Shown here: piece after piece, positions 15,728 through 24,191 of the stretch
Layout of the letters: every line of letters starts with the position of its first letter
Position numbering within the stretch: position 1 is the first letter of the stretch
Source of the DNA: JBKEDC01 sp047975205
GTDB lineage: Bacteria; Bacteroidota; Bacteroidia; Bacteroidales; Prolixibacteraceae
NCBI GenBank assembly: GCA_047975205.1
Contig: JBKEDC010000036.1
Location: 8,307 to 72,306, forward strand
Length of the DNA: 64,000 nt
Reading direction: 5' to 3'
The notes under the pieces: model-generated
Database searches by the model: none
Seen by the model: the letters and a program-made list of their open reading frames with translations, nothing else
Told to the model about the DNA's origin: nothing
Made by a program: the position numbers and the translations under genes

Positions 15728-16765
15728 TTATCTAGAAACACGTCCGGAAGCATCACCATTCATTAGTTTTTCAACTTCACTAACAGTAACACGGTTGTAA
15801 TCGCCGTATATAGTGTGTTTTAAACAAGAAGCAGCAACAGCAAAATTCAGTGCCTTTTGGTCATCAGTAGGGTAGGTTAATAAACCATAGATTAAACCGC
15901 CCATAAATGAATCGCCACCACCAACACGATCAACAATATGCGTAATTTGATATTGTGGAGATTCATAAAGCTTTTTGCCGTCGTAAAGCACACCGGCCCA
16001 CGAGTTGTGGTTAGCATTAACAGAACCGCGAAGTGTAGTGATTACTTTTTTCACGCGAGGGAATTTAGTCATAATTTGTTTTGAAACAGATTCATAAGCA
16101 GCACCTTCAACATGACCACCTGTTACATCAACGCCTTCAGGGTGAATACCTAATACCATGGCAGCATCTTCTTCGTTACCTAACACTACATCAGTTCCAG
16201 CAACCAATTCCGGCATAACTTCGCCGGCAGTTTTTCCGTAATTCCAAAGGTTTTTACGATAGTTAAGGTCACAAGAAACAGTAACTCCAAGTTCGTTAGC
16301 CTTTTTAATAGCCTCTAAACAAACATCGGCAGCACCTTGAGAGATAGCCGGAGTAATACCTGTCCAGTGGAAGAAATCGGCACCTTCAAACACTTTCTCC
16401 CAATCAATCATGCCAAGATCAATCTGAGAAACAGAAGAGTAAGCACGATCATATACCACCTTTGAAGCTCGACTAACAGCACCGGTTTCTAAGAAATAGA
16501 TACCTAATCGGTCGCCTCCATAAATGATTTTCTCTGTACCAACGCCATATTTGCGCAAGTCCATCATGCAGGATCTACCAATGTCGTTTTTAGGAAGACG
16601 AGTTACAAAGTCCACGTCAATACCATAATTAGCTAGAGAAACAGCTACGTTGGCTTCGCCGCCACCATATGTAGCTGTAAAATTATCAGTTTGCTCAAAT
16701 CGCAAATAACCCGGTGTTGCCAAACGCAACATAATTTCACCGAATGTTACTACTTTTTTACTCAT
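15728..16765 (-). CDS. kdgK: 2-dehydro-3-deoxygluconate (KDG) kinase
   Basis: A 345-residue PfkB/ribokinase-family sugar kinase that phosphorylates KDG to KDPG. The N-terminal TFGEIMLRL, the glycine pair YGGGEANVAVSLANYG, and the C-terminal PfkB signature HIVDRVGGGDSFMGGLIYGL with the catalytic Asp (GGGDSF) are all intact. The gene is between uxaC and the KDPG aldolase gene, which fixes its role in hexuronate breakdown. A GC-rich hairpin follows the stop codon. Confidence 0.94.
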   Translation of the reverse strand: MSKKVVTFGEIMLRLATPGYLRFEQTDNFTATYGGGEANVAVSLANYGIDVDFVTRLPKNDIGRSCMMDLRKYGVGTEKIIYGGDRLGIYFLETGAVSRASKVVYDRAYSSVSQIDLGMIDWEKVFEGADFFHWTGITPAISQGAADVCLEAIKKANELGVTVSCDLNYRKNLWNYGKTAGEVMPELVAGTDVVLGNEEDAAMVLGIHPEGVDVTGGHVEGAAYESVSKQIMTKFPRVKKVITTLRGSVNANHNSWAGVLYDGKKLYESPQYQITHIVDRVGGGDSFMGGLIYGLLTYPTDDQKALNFAVAASCLKHTIYGDYNRVTVSEVEKLMNGDASGRVSR

Positions 16766-16866
16766 TGTAATATATTAAAAATGTTCTTATAAGTGCAATC
16801 GATTGCAAAACTACAATTAATTTTGATTACACAAATAGAAAAACAAAAGATTTCCGATGATTTCCC

Positions 16867-18267
16867 TTAGAAGTTGAAATACTCTTTTGCATTATTGAAG
16901 CATATATTTTCAACCATGTTTCCTAATAATTCCATATCGTAAGGAATTTCTCCATTCTCCACATCATTACCCAATAGGCTACACAATGTACGACGGAAAT
17001 ACTCGTGGCGAGTATATGAAAGGAAACTGCGAGAATCAGTCAACATACCTACGAAGCGGCTAAGTAGACCAAGGTTTGAAAGTGCATTCATTTGCTTTTC
17101 CATACCATCTTTTTGATCTAGGAACCACCATCCCGATCCGTATTGGATTTTTCCCGGAACCGAACCATCTTGGAAGTTTCCAAGCATCGTAGCGTAAAGC
17201 TCGTTGTCGCGTGGATTTAGGTTATATAGGATTGTTTTTGTAAGTTTATTTTGAGTATCTAATCGATCTAAAAGTTTAGCCAGGGGTTGTGCTACCGGCA
17301 CATCGCCAATAGAATCAAATCCGGTATCCGGTCCTAGTTGAGCAAACAAACGAGAGTTATTATCGCGTTGTGCACCAATATGGAATTGTTGAGTCCATCC
17401 GCGTTTGTGATCCATAACTCCGAACTCATACAACATACAAGATTGGAATTTCAATACTTCATCAGCAGTAAGTTCGCTTCCGCCACGTACTTTCGAGAAG
17501 ATAGCATCGATTTCTGCTTTTGTATAGTCAGCAGCGAATGCAGTATCCAATCCGTGGTCAGAAAGACGACAACCATTAGCGTGGAAGAACTCATGACGGT
17601 TGTCTAATGCAGCGATTAGATTATCGAAAGAAGTGATATCCATGCTTGCAGCTTTCGCCAATAGGTCTACATACTCGTTATATGATTTTGCATCAGCTAC
17701 AGCCATTGCTTTGTCGGGACGCCATGCAGGAAGAACTGCAACTTCGAAACCCGAATCTTTGATTTGTTTGTGGTATTCCAAAGAGTCGATTGGATCATCA
17801 GTAGTACAAATAGTATTTACGTTTGCTTTGCGAATTAATCCGCGAACGCTATACTCCGGTGTACTTAATTTTGCATTACATTCATCGAAAATTTCTTTAG
17901 CTGTGGTCGGACTTAAAAGTTTTTCGATACCGAAGAAACGACGAAGCTCTAGGTGAGTCCAGTGGTAAAGAGGATTTCTCAAAGTATGAGGAACTGTTTC
18001 CGCCCATTTCTCGAATTTTTCCCAATCGCTGGCATCTCCGGTACAGAATCTTTCATCTACACCATTTGTACGCATAGCACGCCACTTGTAGTGGTCGCCA
18101 TATAACCAGACTTCAGTGATATTATTGAACTGACGATCATCTGCAATATCCTTTGGGTTGATATGGCAATGGTAATCGAAAATTGGCATTTTAGCCGCAT
18201 GTTCGTGATACAATTTCTGAGCTGTCTCTGTTTGTAGCAGAAAGTTCTCATCCATAAATTTTTTCAT
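16867..18267 (-). CDS. uxaC: Glucuronate/galacturonate isomerase
   Basis: A 466-residue full-length uronate isomerase that converts D-glucuronate to D-fructuronate and D-galacturonate to D-tagaturonate. Family landmarks are FDYHCHINPKDIADD (metal-ligand His pair), WLYGDHYKWRAMRTNG, TICTTDDPIDSLEYH and LTDSRSFLSYTRHEYFRR. It is the first gene of the operon; a box TATCTTCG (18333-18326, one mismatch to TAnnTTTG) lies about 60 bases upstream of the ATG and may be its promoter. The next enzymes of the route (reductase, dehydratase) are not in the window. Confidence 0.97.
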   Translation of the reverse strand: MKKFMDENFLLQTETAQKLYHEHAAKMPIFDYHCHINPKDIADDRQFNNITEVWLYGDHYKWRAMRTNGVDERFCTGDASDWEKFEKWAETVPHTLRNPLYHWTHLELRRFFGIEKLLSPTTAKEIFDECNAKLSTPEYSVRGLIRKANVNTICTTDDPIDSLEYHKQIKDSGFEVAVLPAWRPDKAMAVADAKSYNEYVDLLAKAASMDITSFDNLIAALDNRHEFFHANGCRLSDHGLDTAFAADYTKAEIDAIFSKVRGGSELTADEVLKFQSCMLYEFGVMDHKRGWTQQFHIGAQRDNNSRLFAQLGPDTGFDSIGDVPVAQPLAKLLDRLDTQNKLTKTILYNLNPRDNELYATMLGNFQDGSVPGKIQYGSGWWFLDQKDGMEKQMNALSNLGLLSRFVGMLTDSRSFLSYTRHEYFRRTLCSLLGNDVENGEIPYDMELLGNMVENICFNNAKEYFNF

Positions 18268-18459
18268 CGTTATTTTCTTGATATATGTATAAATTAATAC
18301 TGATTGATTTTAGCAACTTGAGGAACGAAGATATAATAATAAACCTATAGAAAAAAATAAATATTTCTTAACAACAGTATGTAAGAAGAAAATGCTTTGA
18401 GACTTAGTTTATATTTTAGTTTTGACCCCACAATAGTATGTCGGCATTTAATTTTAGAT

Positions 18460-19593
18460 TTATTTTTTATCCAAAATGCTGATTATTTCTTTTCGATCCG
18501 GAATTTCGTTGATACTCCATTTTTTTAGGATAGTGCCGTGTTGAATAAGTATTAAGCCCGGGTTAGATCGAATCATTGTTTTTAATGTTATTTCATCACA
18601 GTTAAAGAACTCTATTTTCAACCCTTTAGAAGAAGCTAAATTTGTGGCTGTATCAATAGAACTAGCTGTTAAGCCGATGAAAGACATTTGTTTTTCGTCG
18701 CAATACTTTATAATATCCTGTAATTTTGCGGTCTGTTTCCATTTAGCATCTTTAATATGGGTGGAAATAAACATAAATGTAGGAAGTTCGTCGTATAAAA
18801 AGAAATCCTTAACATCTTCGGCATCATTAGTCATTATATAAAAGTCACGTATAGGTGCTTCATATCCCTTTTTTATCAATGTGGATTGCATATCCATGTA
18901 TTTCCAATTCAGCGTGTCTTGCCAAGGGTAGTTAGTTTCGTCAAATTCCTGTTGTTTGCCTGTTTTTAGGTTCTCGTAAATGAATGTGTTTTTATATTCA
19001 TCGGCAGGTGCACCTTTGGGCACTTGCATACCTTCAATGATGTTTGCTCCTTCATGATAAGGTCGGAAATCAATAATCGGAAGATAGGTATAAGAGTACC
19101 ACATGAATCCACCAAACGCAGCAATGGCAATAATAGTGGCTATCTTCTTCATGCAATAATGTGCCGATGTTCCTCGGTATTTTAGGCTCGCAAACAAATG
19201 AATTGCAGCTAAAATGAGGAAGAAAATATTCTTGTAGAATGTTTCCCAGTTGCCGAGCTTAATAGCATCGCCAAAGCATCCGCAATCGGTTATGGGATTG
19301 GTTAGTGCCGATATTAATGTGGTAATTGTAAAGAAGCACATAAGAGCCATGACTTTCCATGCTACTGCACGATGCCAAACATGGGTTAGCAAAGCAATTC
19401 CTAATCCGAACTCGACTAAACAAAGCAAACAGGCTAGGAGAAGGGCAATGGGTACAAGAAACTCCAAATGCCAAGCGTCTAAATATTCTATGAATTTATA
19501 CGAAACTCCGATAGGATCAATTCCTTTTACAAAACCCGAGAATATAAAAAGAATGCCAAGTAGTATTCTGCTTGTGTTATGTATATGCTTCAT
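18460..19593 (-). CDS. DoxX/MauE-like membrane protein with thioredoxin-like domain (BT_3928 type)
   Basis: A 377-residue protein with an N-terminal membrane half and a soluble C-terminal half. The first about 150 residues hold four hydrophobic helices, with RILLGILFIFSGFVKGIDP and the loop NPITDCGCFGDAIKLGNWE, both characteristic of DoxX/MauE-like proteins. The C-terminal part (PTFMFISTHIKD, FIGLTASSID, NPGLILIQHGTILKKW) has the strand order of a thioredoxin fold but no CxxC motif. Start: ATG at 19593, eleven bases after the DUF1599 stop, preferred over an upstream in-frame codon that would overlap that gene. Function unestablished; a redox or membrane-quality role is a guess. Confidence 0.8.
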   Translation of the reverse strand: MKHIHNTSRILLGILFIFSGFVKGIDPIGVSYKFIEYLDAWHLEFLVPIALLLACLLCLVEFGLGIALLTHVWHRAVAWKVMALMCFFTITTLISALTNPITDCGCFGDAIKLGNWETFYKNIFFLILAAIHLFASLKYRGTSAHYCMKKIATIIAIAAFGGFMWYSYTYLPIIDFRPYHEGANIIEGMQVPKGAPADEYKNTFIYENLKTGKQQEFDETNYPWQDTLNWKYMDMQSTLIKKGYEAPIRDFYIMTNDAEDVKDFFLYDELPTFMFISTHIKDAKWKQTAKLQDIIKYCDEKQMSFIGLTASSIDTATNLASSKGLKIEFFNCDEITLKTMIRSNPGLILIQHGTILKKWSINEIPDRKEIISILDKK

Positions 19594-19604
19594 AAGATGA
19601 GAAA

Positions 19605-20150
19605 TTAGCAATTAAATTCAATCCTAATCAATGCGAAAACAGCATAATTAATCATGTCCAGATAGTTTGCATCAACACCTTCCGATATAATAGTTCTTCC
19701 GGCATTATCTTCTATTTGTTTGGTGCGTTTAATTTTCATCAAGATTAGGTCGGTAATTGAGCTGATTCTCATGTACCGCCAAGCCTCATCATAATCATGA
19801 TTTTTATCATTCATTAGATTTAGAGCCTTATTGAAATAATTGTTGTATAACTGAATCGTTTTATCATTGTTCATGTGCATGTCGGTATCAGAAATTCCTA
19901 TTTCTAATTGGATTAAAGCCATGATGCAATAATTAATTATACCAATATATTCGAATTTAGCATCTTCATCAATTTTCATCTCGCCTTTCATTTCGATACT
20001 CCGAATACGTTGAGCTTTTATAAATATCTGATCGGTAAGAGAACTCGGACGAAGAATCCGCCAAGCAGTTCCGTAATCTATCATTTTTTTAGTGAATATG
20101 TCTTCACAAATGCCCATAATATGTTGGTATTCTTGAATTGTATTGCTCAT
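19605..20150 (-). CDS. DUF1599 protein with two tandem copies of the domain
   Basis: A 181-residue soluble protein. The DUF1599 (Nmad1-type) motif occurs twice: YGTAWRILRPSSLTDQIFIK with QRIRSIE after it, near residue 32, and DEAWRYMRISSITDLILMK with RTKQIED near residue 120. Each is followed by a helix ending YxxIINYxxxALIxxE. The duplication is seen directly; the domain's role (suggested for nucleotide modification in some phages) is not proven for this bacterial form. Start: ATG at 20150 chosen because the twelve residues before it are unlike the family. Upstream partner of the DoxX-like gene in a two-gene operon. Confidence 0.82.
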   Translation of the reverse strand: MSNTIQEYQHIMGICEDIFTKKMIDYGTAWRILRPSSLTDQIFIKAQRIRSIEMKGEMKIDEDAKFEYIGIINYCIMALIQLEIGISDTDMHMNNDKTIQLYNNYFNKALNLMNDKNHDYDEAWRYMRISSITDLILMKIKRTKQIEDNAGRTIISEGVDANYLDMINYAVFALIRIEFNC

Positions 20151-20309
20151 TATTTTGAAATATATGTTTAAATGCAAAGTAAGCAAATAAACTTGGTGGG
20201 GAAACTAGATTAGAGCAAAAAAACGAAGTGCTATTTGCAGGAGTAGCGTATTAATATTAAGCATACAAGATAAATCTTTCCCTTTAGAAACATATCTCTT
20301 TTGAAGAGG

Positions 20310-20353
20310 CTGTGAAAATAAAATATCCAAAGAAGAAGACCTCTTTGGATATT
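20310..20353 (-). terminator. Terminator of nhaD
   Basis: AATATCCAAAGA (20322-20333) pairs with TCTTTGGATATT (20342-20353), eight-base loop. On the minus strand the stem runs into TTATTTTCA. Confidence 0.88.
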
Positions 20354-20388
20354 AAAGCTTTGTTTACTTAGGTTATCCTTTATTGCTA

Positions 20389-21768
20389 CTAAAATATAAA
20401 TTCAGTACAATAAACTGCAGCACCAGCGAGATATCCAAGCAGTGCCAGCCATGATATTTTCTTCAGATACCACATGAAATCGATTTTTTCTATTCCCATT
20501 GCAGCAACACCGGCTGCAGAGCCTATAATTAATAAACTACCTCCTGTGCCTGCTGTATAAGCAAGGAACTCCCAAAACGCACCATCTTGAATAAACGCTG
20601 CTGCGTGTCCGATAGTGCCTGCGTCAGCGATTGGATACATGCCAATAGCACCGGCAACCAAAGGTACGTTGTCTATAATAGACGATAATACACCAATGGC
20701 GAGGTCGATTAAATAAATATTACCAAGTTTTTTATCCAACCAATCAGCCATGAGATTCAAATGACCTGCAGATTGCAATGCGGCAACCGCAGAAAGTATG
20801 CCTAAGAAAAATAAGATTGTCGGTACATCAATTTTGCGCAAAATGGCATGAACAGAAAGTTGTTCACGGATCTCTTGAGGCTTCTTGCGATGAAGTATCT
20901 CTGATATTAACCATATTACGCCTAAAGCCAATAGCATACCCATATACGGGGGAAGATGAGTGACTGTTTTAAATACAGGAACAGAAAGAAGTCCGGCTAC
21001 CCCTAAGGCTAGCATAAAGCGCTGTTCATTTTTATTCGCAACAATACCATTCTGATTATTGGGCTCAGGTGTCTTTACGCTTCCTTTCAGATTAAAGCTA
21101 AGAATAATCAGCGGTACGAGGATTGACACTAAGCTAGGTAGGAAAACTCCTTCCATGATATTTAGTGTTGTCACCTGACCACCAATCCAGAGCATGATTG
21201 TAGTAACATCACCGATCGGAGACCATGCTCCGCCGGCATTGGCGGCCAAAACAACCATACTGGCAAATAACCAGCGAGTATGCTTGTTTGTAATCAGTTT
21301 GCTTAGCAAAGCAATCATCACTATTGTTGTTGTGAGGTTATCTAACAATGCAGACATAAAGAACGTGAGGAAGCTCATTATCCAAAGCAATTTAACTTTA
21401 TTGGTTGTTTTGATTCTATCGGTTATAATAGCAAAACCGTTATGAGCATCAACCATTTCAACAATAGTCATAGCTGCCAATAAGAAAAATAAGATTTCTG
21501 CTGTTTCTCCTAAGTGTAGAACTACCTCATGCTCAGTTATAAAATGGCGAGCATGCTCAATCGTCAGATTTTCATGATGTAAAGAAGCAAAATCGCGCCA
21601 AGCTGAACTTAGATTCATGTTCAAAATATCTTGGGCTCCGATAATATATATTACCCAACATAAAGTCCCGATGATGAGAGCTGTGGCGGCTTTATTGATG
21701 TTTATGGTGTGTTCAAGAGCTATAGCAATATAGCCTAAGATGAATACAATGATCATTAATTCAAACAT
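20389..21768 (-). CDS. nhaD: Na+/H+ antiporter, NhaD type
   Basis: A 459-residue inner-membrane protein with about twelve to thirteen helices. It matches NhaD of the ion transporter superfamily: ALLDNLTTTIVMIALL (conserved Asp-Asn-x-Thr motif), WSPIGDVTTIMLWIGGQVT and IIDNVPLVAGAIGMY with an acidic/amide pair in a helix break, and TGGSLLIIGSAAGVAAMG. It would exchange Na+ (or Li+) for protons to control pH and salt. Stand-alone gene with its own terminator. A near-consensus box TATATTCG lies about 45 bases upstream of the start. Confidence 0.93.
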   Translation of the reverse strand: MFELMIIVFILGYIAIALEHTININKAATALIIGTLCWVIYIIGAQDILNMNLSSAWRDFASLHHENLTIEHARHFITEHEVVLHLGETAEILFFLLAAMTIVEMVDAHNGFAIITDRIKTTNKVKLLWIMSFLTFFMSALLDNLTTTIVMIALLSKLITNKHTRWLFASMVVLAANAGGAWSPIGDVTTIMLWIGGQVTTLNIMEGVFLPSLVSILVPLIILSFNLKGSVKTPEPNNQNGIVANKNEQRFMLALGVAGLLSVPVFKTVTHLPPYMGMLLALGVIWLISEILHRKKPQEIREQLSVHAILRKIDVPTILFFLGILSAVAALQSAGHLNLMADWLDKKLGNIYLIDLAIGVLSSIIDNVPLVAGAIGMYPIADAGTIGHAAAFIQDGAFWEFLAYTAGTGGSLLIIGSAAGVAAMGIEKIDFMWYLKKISWLALLGYLAGAAVYCTEFIF

Positions 21769-21931
21769 AATACTTTGAGTAAAATTAAATTAGATAAATT
21801 AGATTACGAATATAATAGCTATCTTAGGGGTGTACTACCTTATAACCATTAATAATATATAAAAACTTTTATAAATTTAATTTACAGAACTATTTTATCT
21901 TAAAATAGATTTTGTGTAATAAATAATAATC

Positions 21932-22492
21932 ATGAAAGATAAAAAAATTGCCTTGTTTCTAGCAGAAGGATTTGAAGAGGTTGAAGCCATCACTACTATT
22001 GATTTATTAAGAAGAGCAGACTTAGATGTCAATGTAATATCGATTTATGATAAGAATAAGGTGGTGGGGGCAAACCGTATATCAGTAGAAACTGATATGT
22101 TGATTCAGAACTTTAATGCAGAAGATTATAACATGATTATTTTGCCTGGAGGTATGCCCGGAACGCTGAACTTACAGGGAAATATTCAATTAATGGAAGC
22201 TGTTAAGCTTTTTGCAAGACAAGATAAGTGGTTGGCTGCTATATGTGCAGCGCCTTCTATATTTGGAGAACTTGGTTTACTAGACGGAAAGAAAGCCACA
22301 TCTTACCCTGGTTTTGAAAATAAGTTAGACGGAGCTATATTAACCACTGAAGGAGTAGCTGTTGATGGGAAAATAATTACGAGTAGAGGAGTAGGAACTG
22401 CAATCTCATTTGCTCTAACTATTATAGCAAATCTGTCAGGCAAAGAAAAATCTGATGAAATAGCAAATTCTATTTTGTATCAAGCTAATTAG
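21932..22492 (+). CDS. DJ-1/PfpI family protein (YajL/DJ-1 type)
   Basis: A 186-residue single-domain protein. The nucleophile elbow is LAAICAAPSIFG with Cys105, matching Cys106 of human DJ-1, and the assisting Glu is in AEGFEEVEA (residues 11-19). MIILPGGMPGTLNL and ATSYPGFE are also typical of the DJ-1/YajL/ThiJ clade. Family members act as chaperones or glyoxalase/deglycase-like enzymes; the specific activity is disputed. Such genes are often mislabelled as thiamine-biosynthesis genes. Stand-alone, convergent with corA. Confidence 0.92.
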   Translation: MKDKKIALFLAEGFEEVEAITTIDLLRRADLDVNVISIYDKNKVVGANRISVETDMLIQNFNAEDYNMIILPGGMPGTLNLQGNIQLMEAVKLFARQDKWLAAICAAPSIFGELGLLDGKKATSYPGFENKLDGAILTTEGVAVDGKIITSRGVGTAISFALTIIANLSGKEKSDEIANSILYQAN

Positions 22493-22543
22493 CAGACAAT
22501 CTCAATAGATGTGAATTAATTGTGATTTATGTTGAGCTTAAAA

Positions 22544-23521
22544 TTAGAACCATTTTCGTTTTGAGAAATACCAGATACTTAGAGCAGCAATTAGAACCAT
22601 AACAATCAATAGTATAAAATAACCATATTGATTTCTCAACTCAGGCATATTTGAGAAGTTCATACCGTATATGCCGGCAATGAAAGTAAGAGGAATGAAA
22701 ATAACAGAGTAAGAGGTAAGTGTTTTCATTACTTGATTTAAGTTATCTCCCTGAATACTGAATGCTAGATTTAACCTACTTTCCAATTCTTGCATTTCAA
22801 AATCAATATCAGAAATCAGATTGCTTGTTTCCTCTTTAAGTTCGCTGAAATACTTATTCTCGAAATCAGTTAATTCTGTTTTTTCCAATTTCAAAATTAA
22901 ATTTCGAAGACTAACAGCTGCCCGCTTAAATTCAAAAAGACTTCGTTTATGTTTCTCGACTTCAATGGTGAGAGCAGCGGTTGAGCTATTATCGATATTT
23001 CGTAATGTTTTGCTTACATAATCAGCAAATTGTTGCGTGCGAAGCTCATAGTGATCAACGATTGCTTCAAGGATGAGAAAAAATAAATAATCAGCTTTCT
23101 TTTTACGAGTAAGTCCTTTCGCATTGCGTAATCTTTCGCGAACACCTCCAAAATAATCACCGCTGCGCTCCTGAATACTCCAAACGAAATCTGATGTAAG
23201 TACGAAATACATTTGCTCGGTTTCTATGGGCTCAAATTCAGGCTTGAGCACTTGAATTGCTACAAATATTAAACCATCGAGTTCGATCATTTTATTAGGA
23301 TGTGTATCATCTCCTAATAATTTTATTAGGAAATCATCCAATTTGTTTTGATTAATGATTTGTCGTGTTTCATCATTGAAATCTAAACCATAAGTATTTA
23401 ACCATTGAACGTGATTTTTCAGCTTTAATCGAATGGCGGAAATATCATGGAGAACAACATCAGTGCGCTGTTCTTTTGAATATTGAATAAATGAAGTCTT
23501 TTCTAGGTATTCTGAACTCAT
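22544..23521 (-). CDS. corA: CorA-family magnesium/cobalt transporter
   Basis: A 325-residue CorA-type channel subunit. A large N-terminal cytoplasmic domain rich in helices is followed by two C-terminal membrane helices (about residues 265-285 and 297-317). The first ends in the selectivity motif YGMNF (FIAGIYGMNFSNMPE), and the chain ends in a basic tail SKRKWF. It would form a pentamer that admits Mg2+. Stand-alone gene. The segment ATATCGGTAA about 40 bases upstream repeats half of the palindrome in front of the neighbouring GNAT gene. Confidence 0.93.
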   Translation of the reverse strand: MSSEYLEKTSFIQYSKEQRTDVVLHDISAIRLKLKNHVQWLNTYGLDFNDETRQIINQNKLDDFLIKLLGDDTHPNKMIELDGLIFVAIQVLKPEFEPIETEQMYFVLTSDFVWSIQERSGDYFGGVRERLRNAKGLTRKKKADYLFFLILEAIVDHYELRTQQFADYVSKTLRNIDNSSTAALTIEVEKHKRSLFEFKRAAVSLRNLILKLEKTELTDFENKYFSELKEETSNLISDIDFEMQELESRLNLAFSIQGDNLNQVMKTLTSYSVIFIPLTFIAGIYGMNFSNMPELRNQYGYFILLIVMVLIAALSIWYFSKRKWF

Positions 23522-23583
23522 ATTTTACGTAGTTTACAAATGAGCATAATAAGCATATCGGTAACTAAAATACAAATAAAAGA

Positions 23584-24084
23584 TTAAAATGTTTTTTCGA
23601 ATGCCTTTCTAGTCCCGCCTCGCATGATTACCTCACCGCAGTAAATATAGTTTGATTTGCTCAAAATATGTAGCATACCGCAGTTGTCAAAGTTAGTATC
23701 CACTTTTATACTATGAATATTCTTGGCAAATGCATACTCCTCACACAGTTTGAATATAAGTTTAGCAAATCCTTTCCCAAGCTGTTCAGTAGCAATTGCC
23801 AATCGATGAATTACTAAATAATCAGATTCAGATAGCCACTTCCCATCAATATTGTCATAAGCAGGTTCATCATTTATTTTTATACATACATAAGCTATAA
23901 TTTCATCCTTTTCTTTAAGTACATAACCACTGCTTGATTCAATGTCATCTTTTACGGTCTTCAGATTCGGATATCCATCTTGCCATTGGATACTACCATC
24001 GAGCTTACGTCTAAGAATGGCATCTTGGAGTATTTTCCAAATAGCATCAATATCAATAAGTCGGGCAGGGTAGAGTGTGATCAT
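23584..24084 (-). CDS. GNAT-family N-acetyltransferase
   Basis: A 166-residue GNAT protein. The acetyl-CoA-binding motif A is visible as VIHRLAIATEQLGKGFAKLI (pattern Q-x-x-G-x-G/A), preceded by the strand IIAYVCIKIND and followed by IHSIKVDTNFDNCGMLHILS. The acceptor substrate cannot be predicted. Start: ATG at 24084 gives MITLYPARLIDID, a normal GNAT beginning; the longer frame upstream would run into the palindrome at 24107-24134. It follows the purL terminator, so it is a separate unit. Confidence 0.85.
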   Translation of the reverse strand: MITLYPARLIDIDAIWKILQDAILRRKLDGSIQWQDGYPNLKTVKDDIESSSGYVLKEKDEIIAYVCIKINDEPAYDNIDGKWLSESDYLVIHRLAIATEQLGKGFAKLIFKLCEEYAFAKNIHSIKVDTNFDNCGMLHILSKSNYIYCGEVIMRGGTRKAFEKTF

Positions 24085-24106
24085 AATAGTGTTTTTAATG
24101 TTATAT

Positions 24107-24134
24107 GATTTATCGGTAAAATTACCGATAAATC
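24107..24134. promoter_or_regulatory. Perfect 28-bp palindrome upstream of the GNAT gene
   Basis: GATTTATCGGTAA (24107-24119) and TTACCGATAAATC (24122-24134) are exact reverse complements separated by AA. It lies 23 bases before the GNAT start and immediately after the purL terminator. No T-run follows on the minus strand. Either a repressor operator or a leader hairpin. Confidence 0.55.
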
Positions 24135-24137
24135 GCA

Positions 24138-24170
24138 ATAAAAAAACTGCTACCCAGATGGGCAGCAGTT
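24138..24170 (-). terminator. Terminator of purL
   Basis: On the minus strand AACTGCTGCCC pairs with GGGTAGCAGTT (11 pairs, one G-U), loop of four, followed by a run of T (24144-24139). It lies 22 bases after the purL stop. Confidence 0.95.
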
Positions 24171-24191
24171 TGAATTATCTAGAATCTAATC

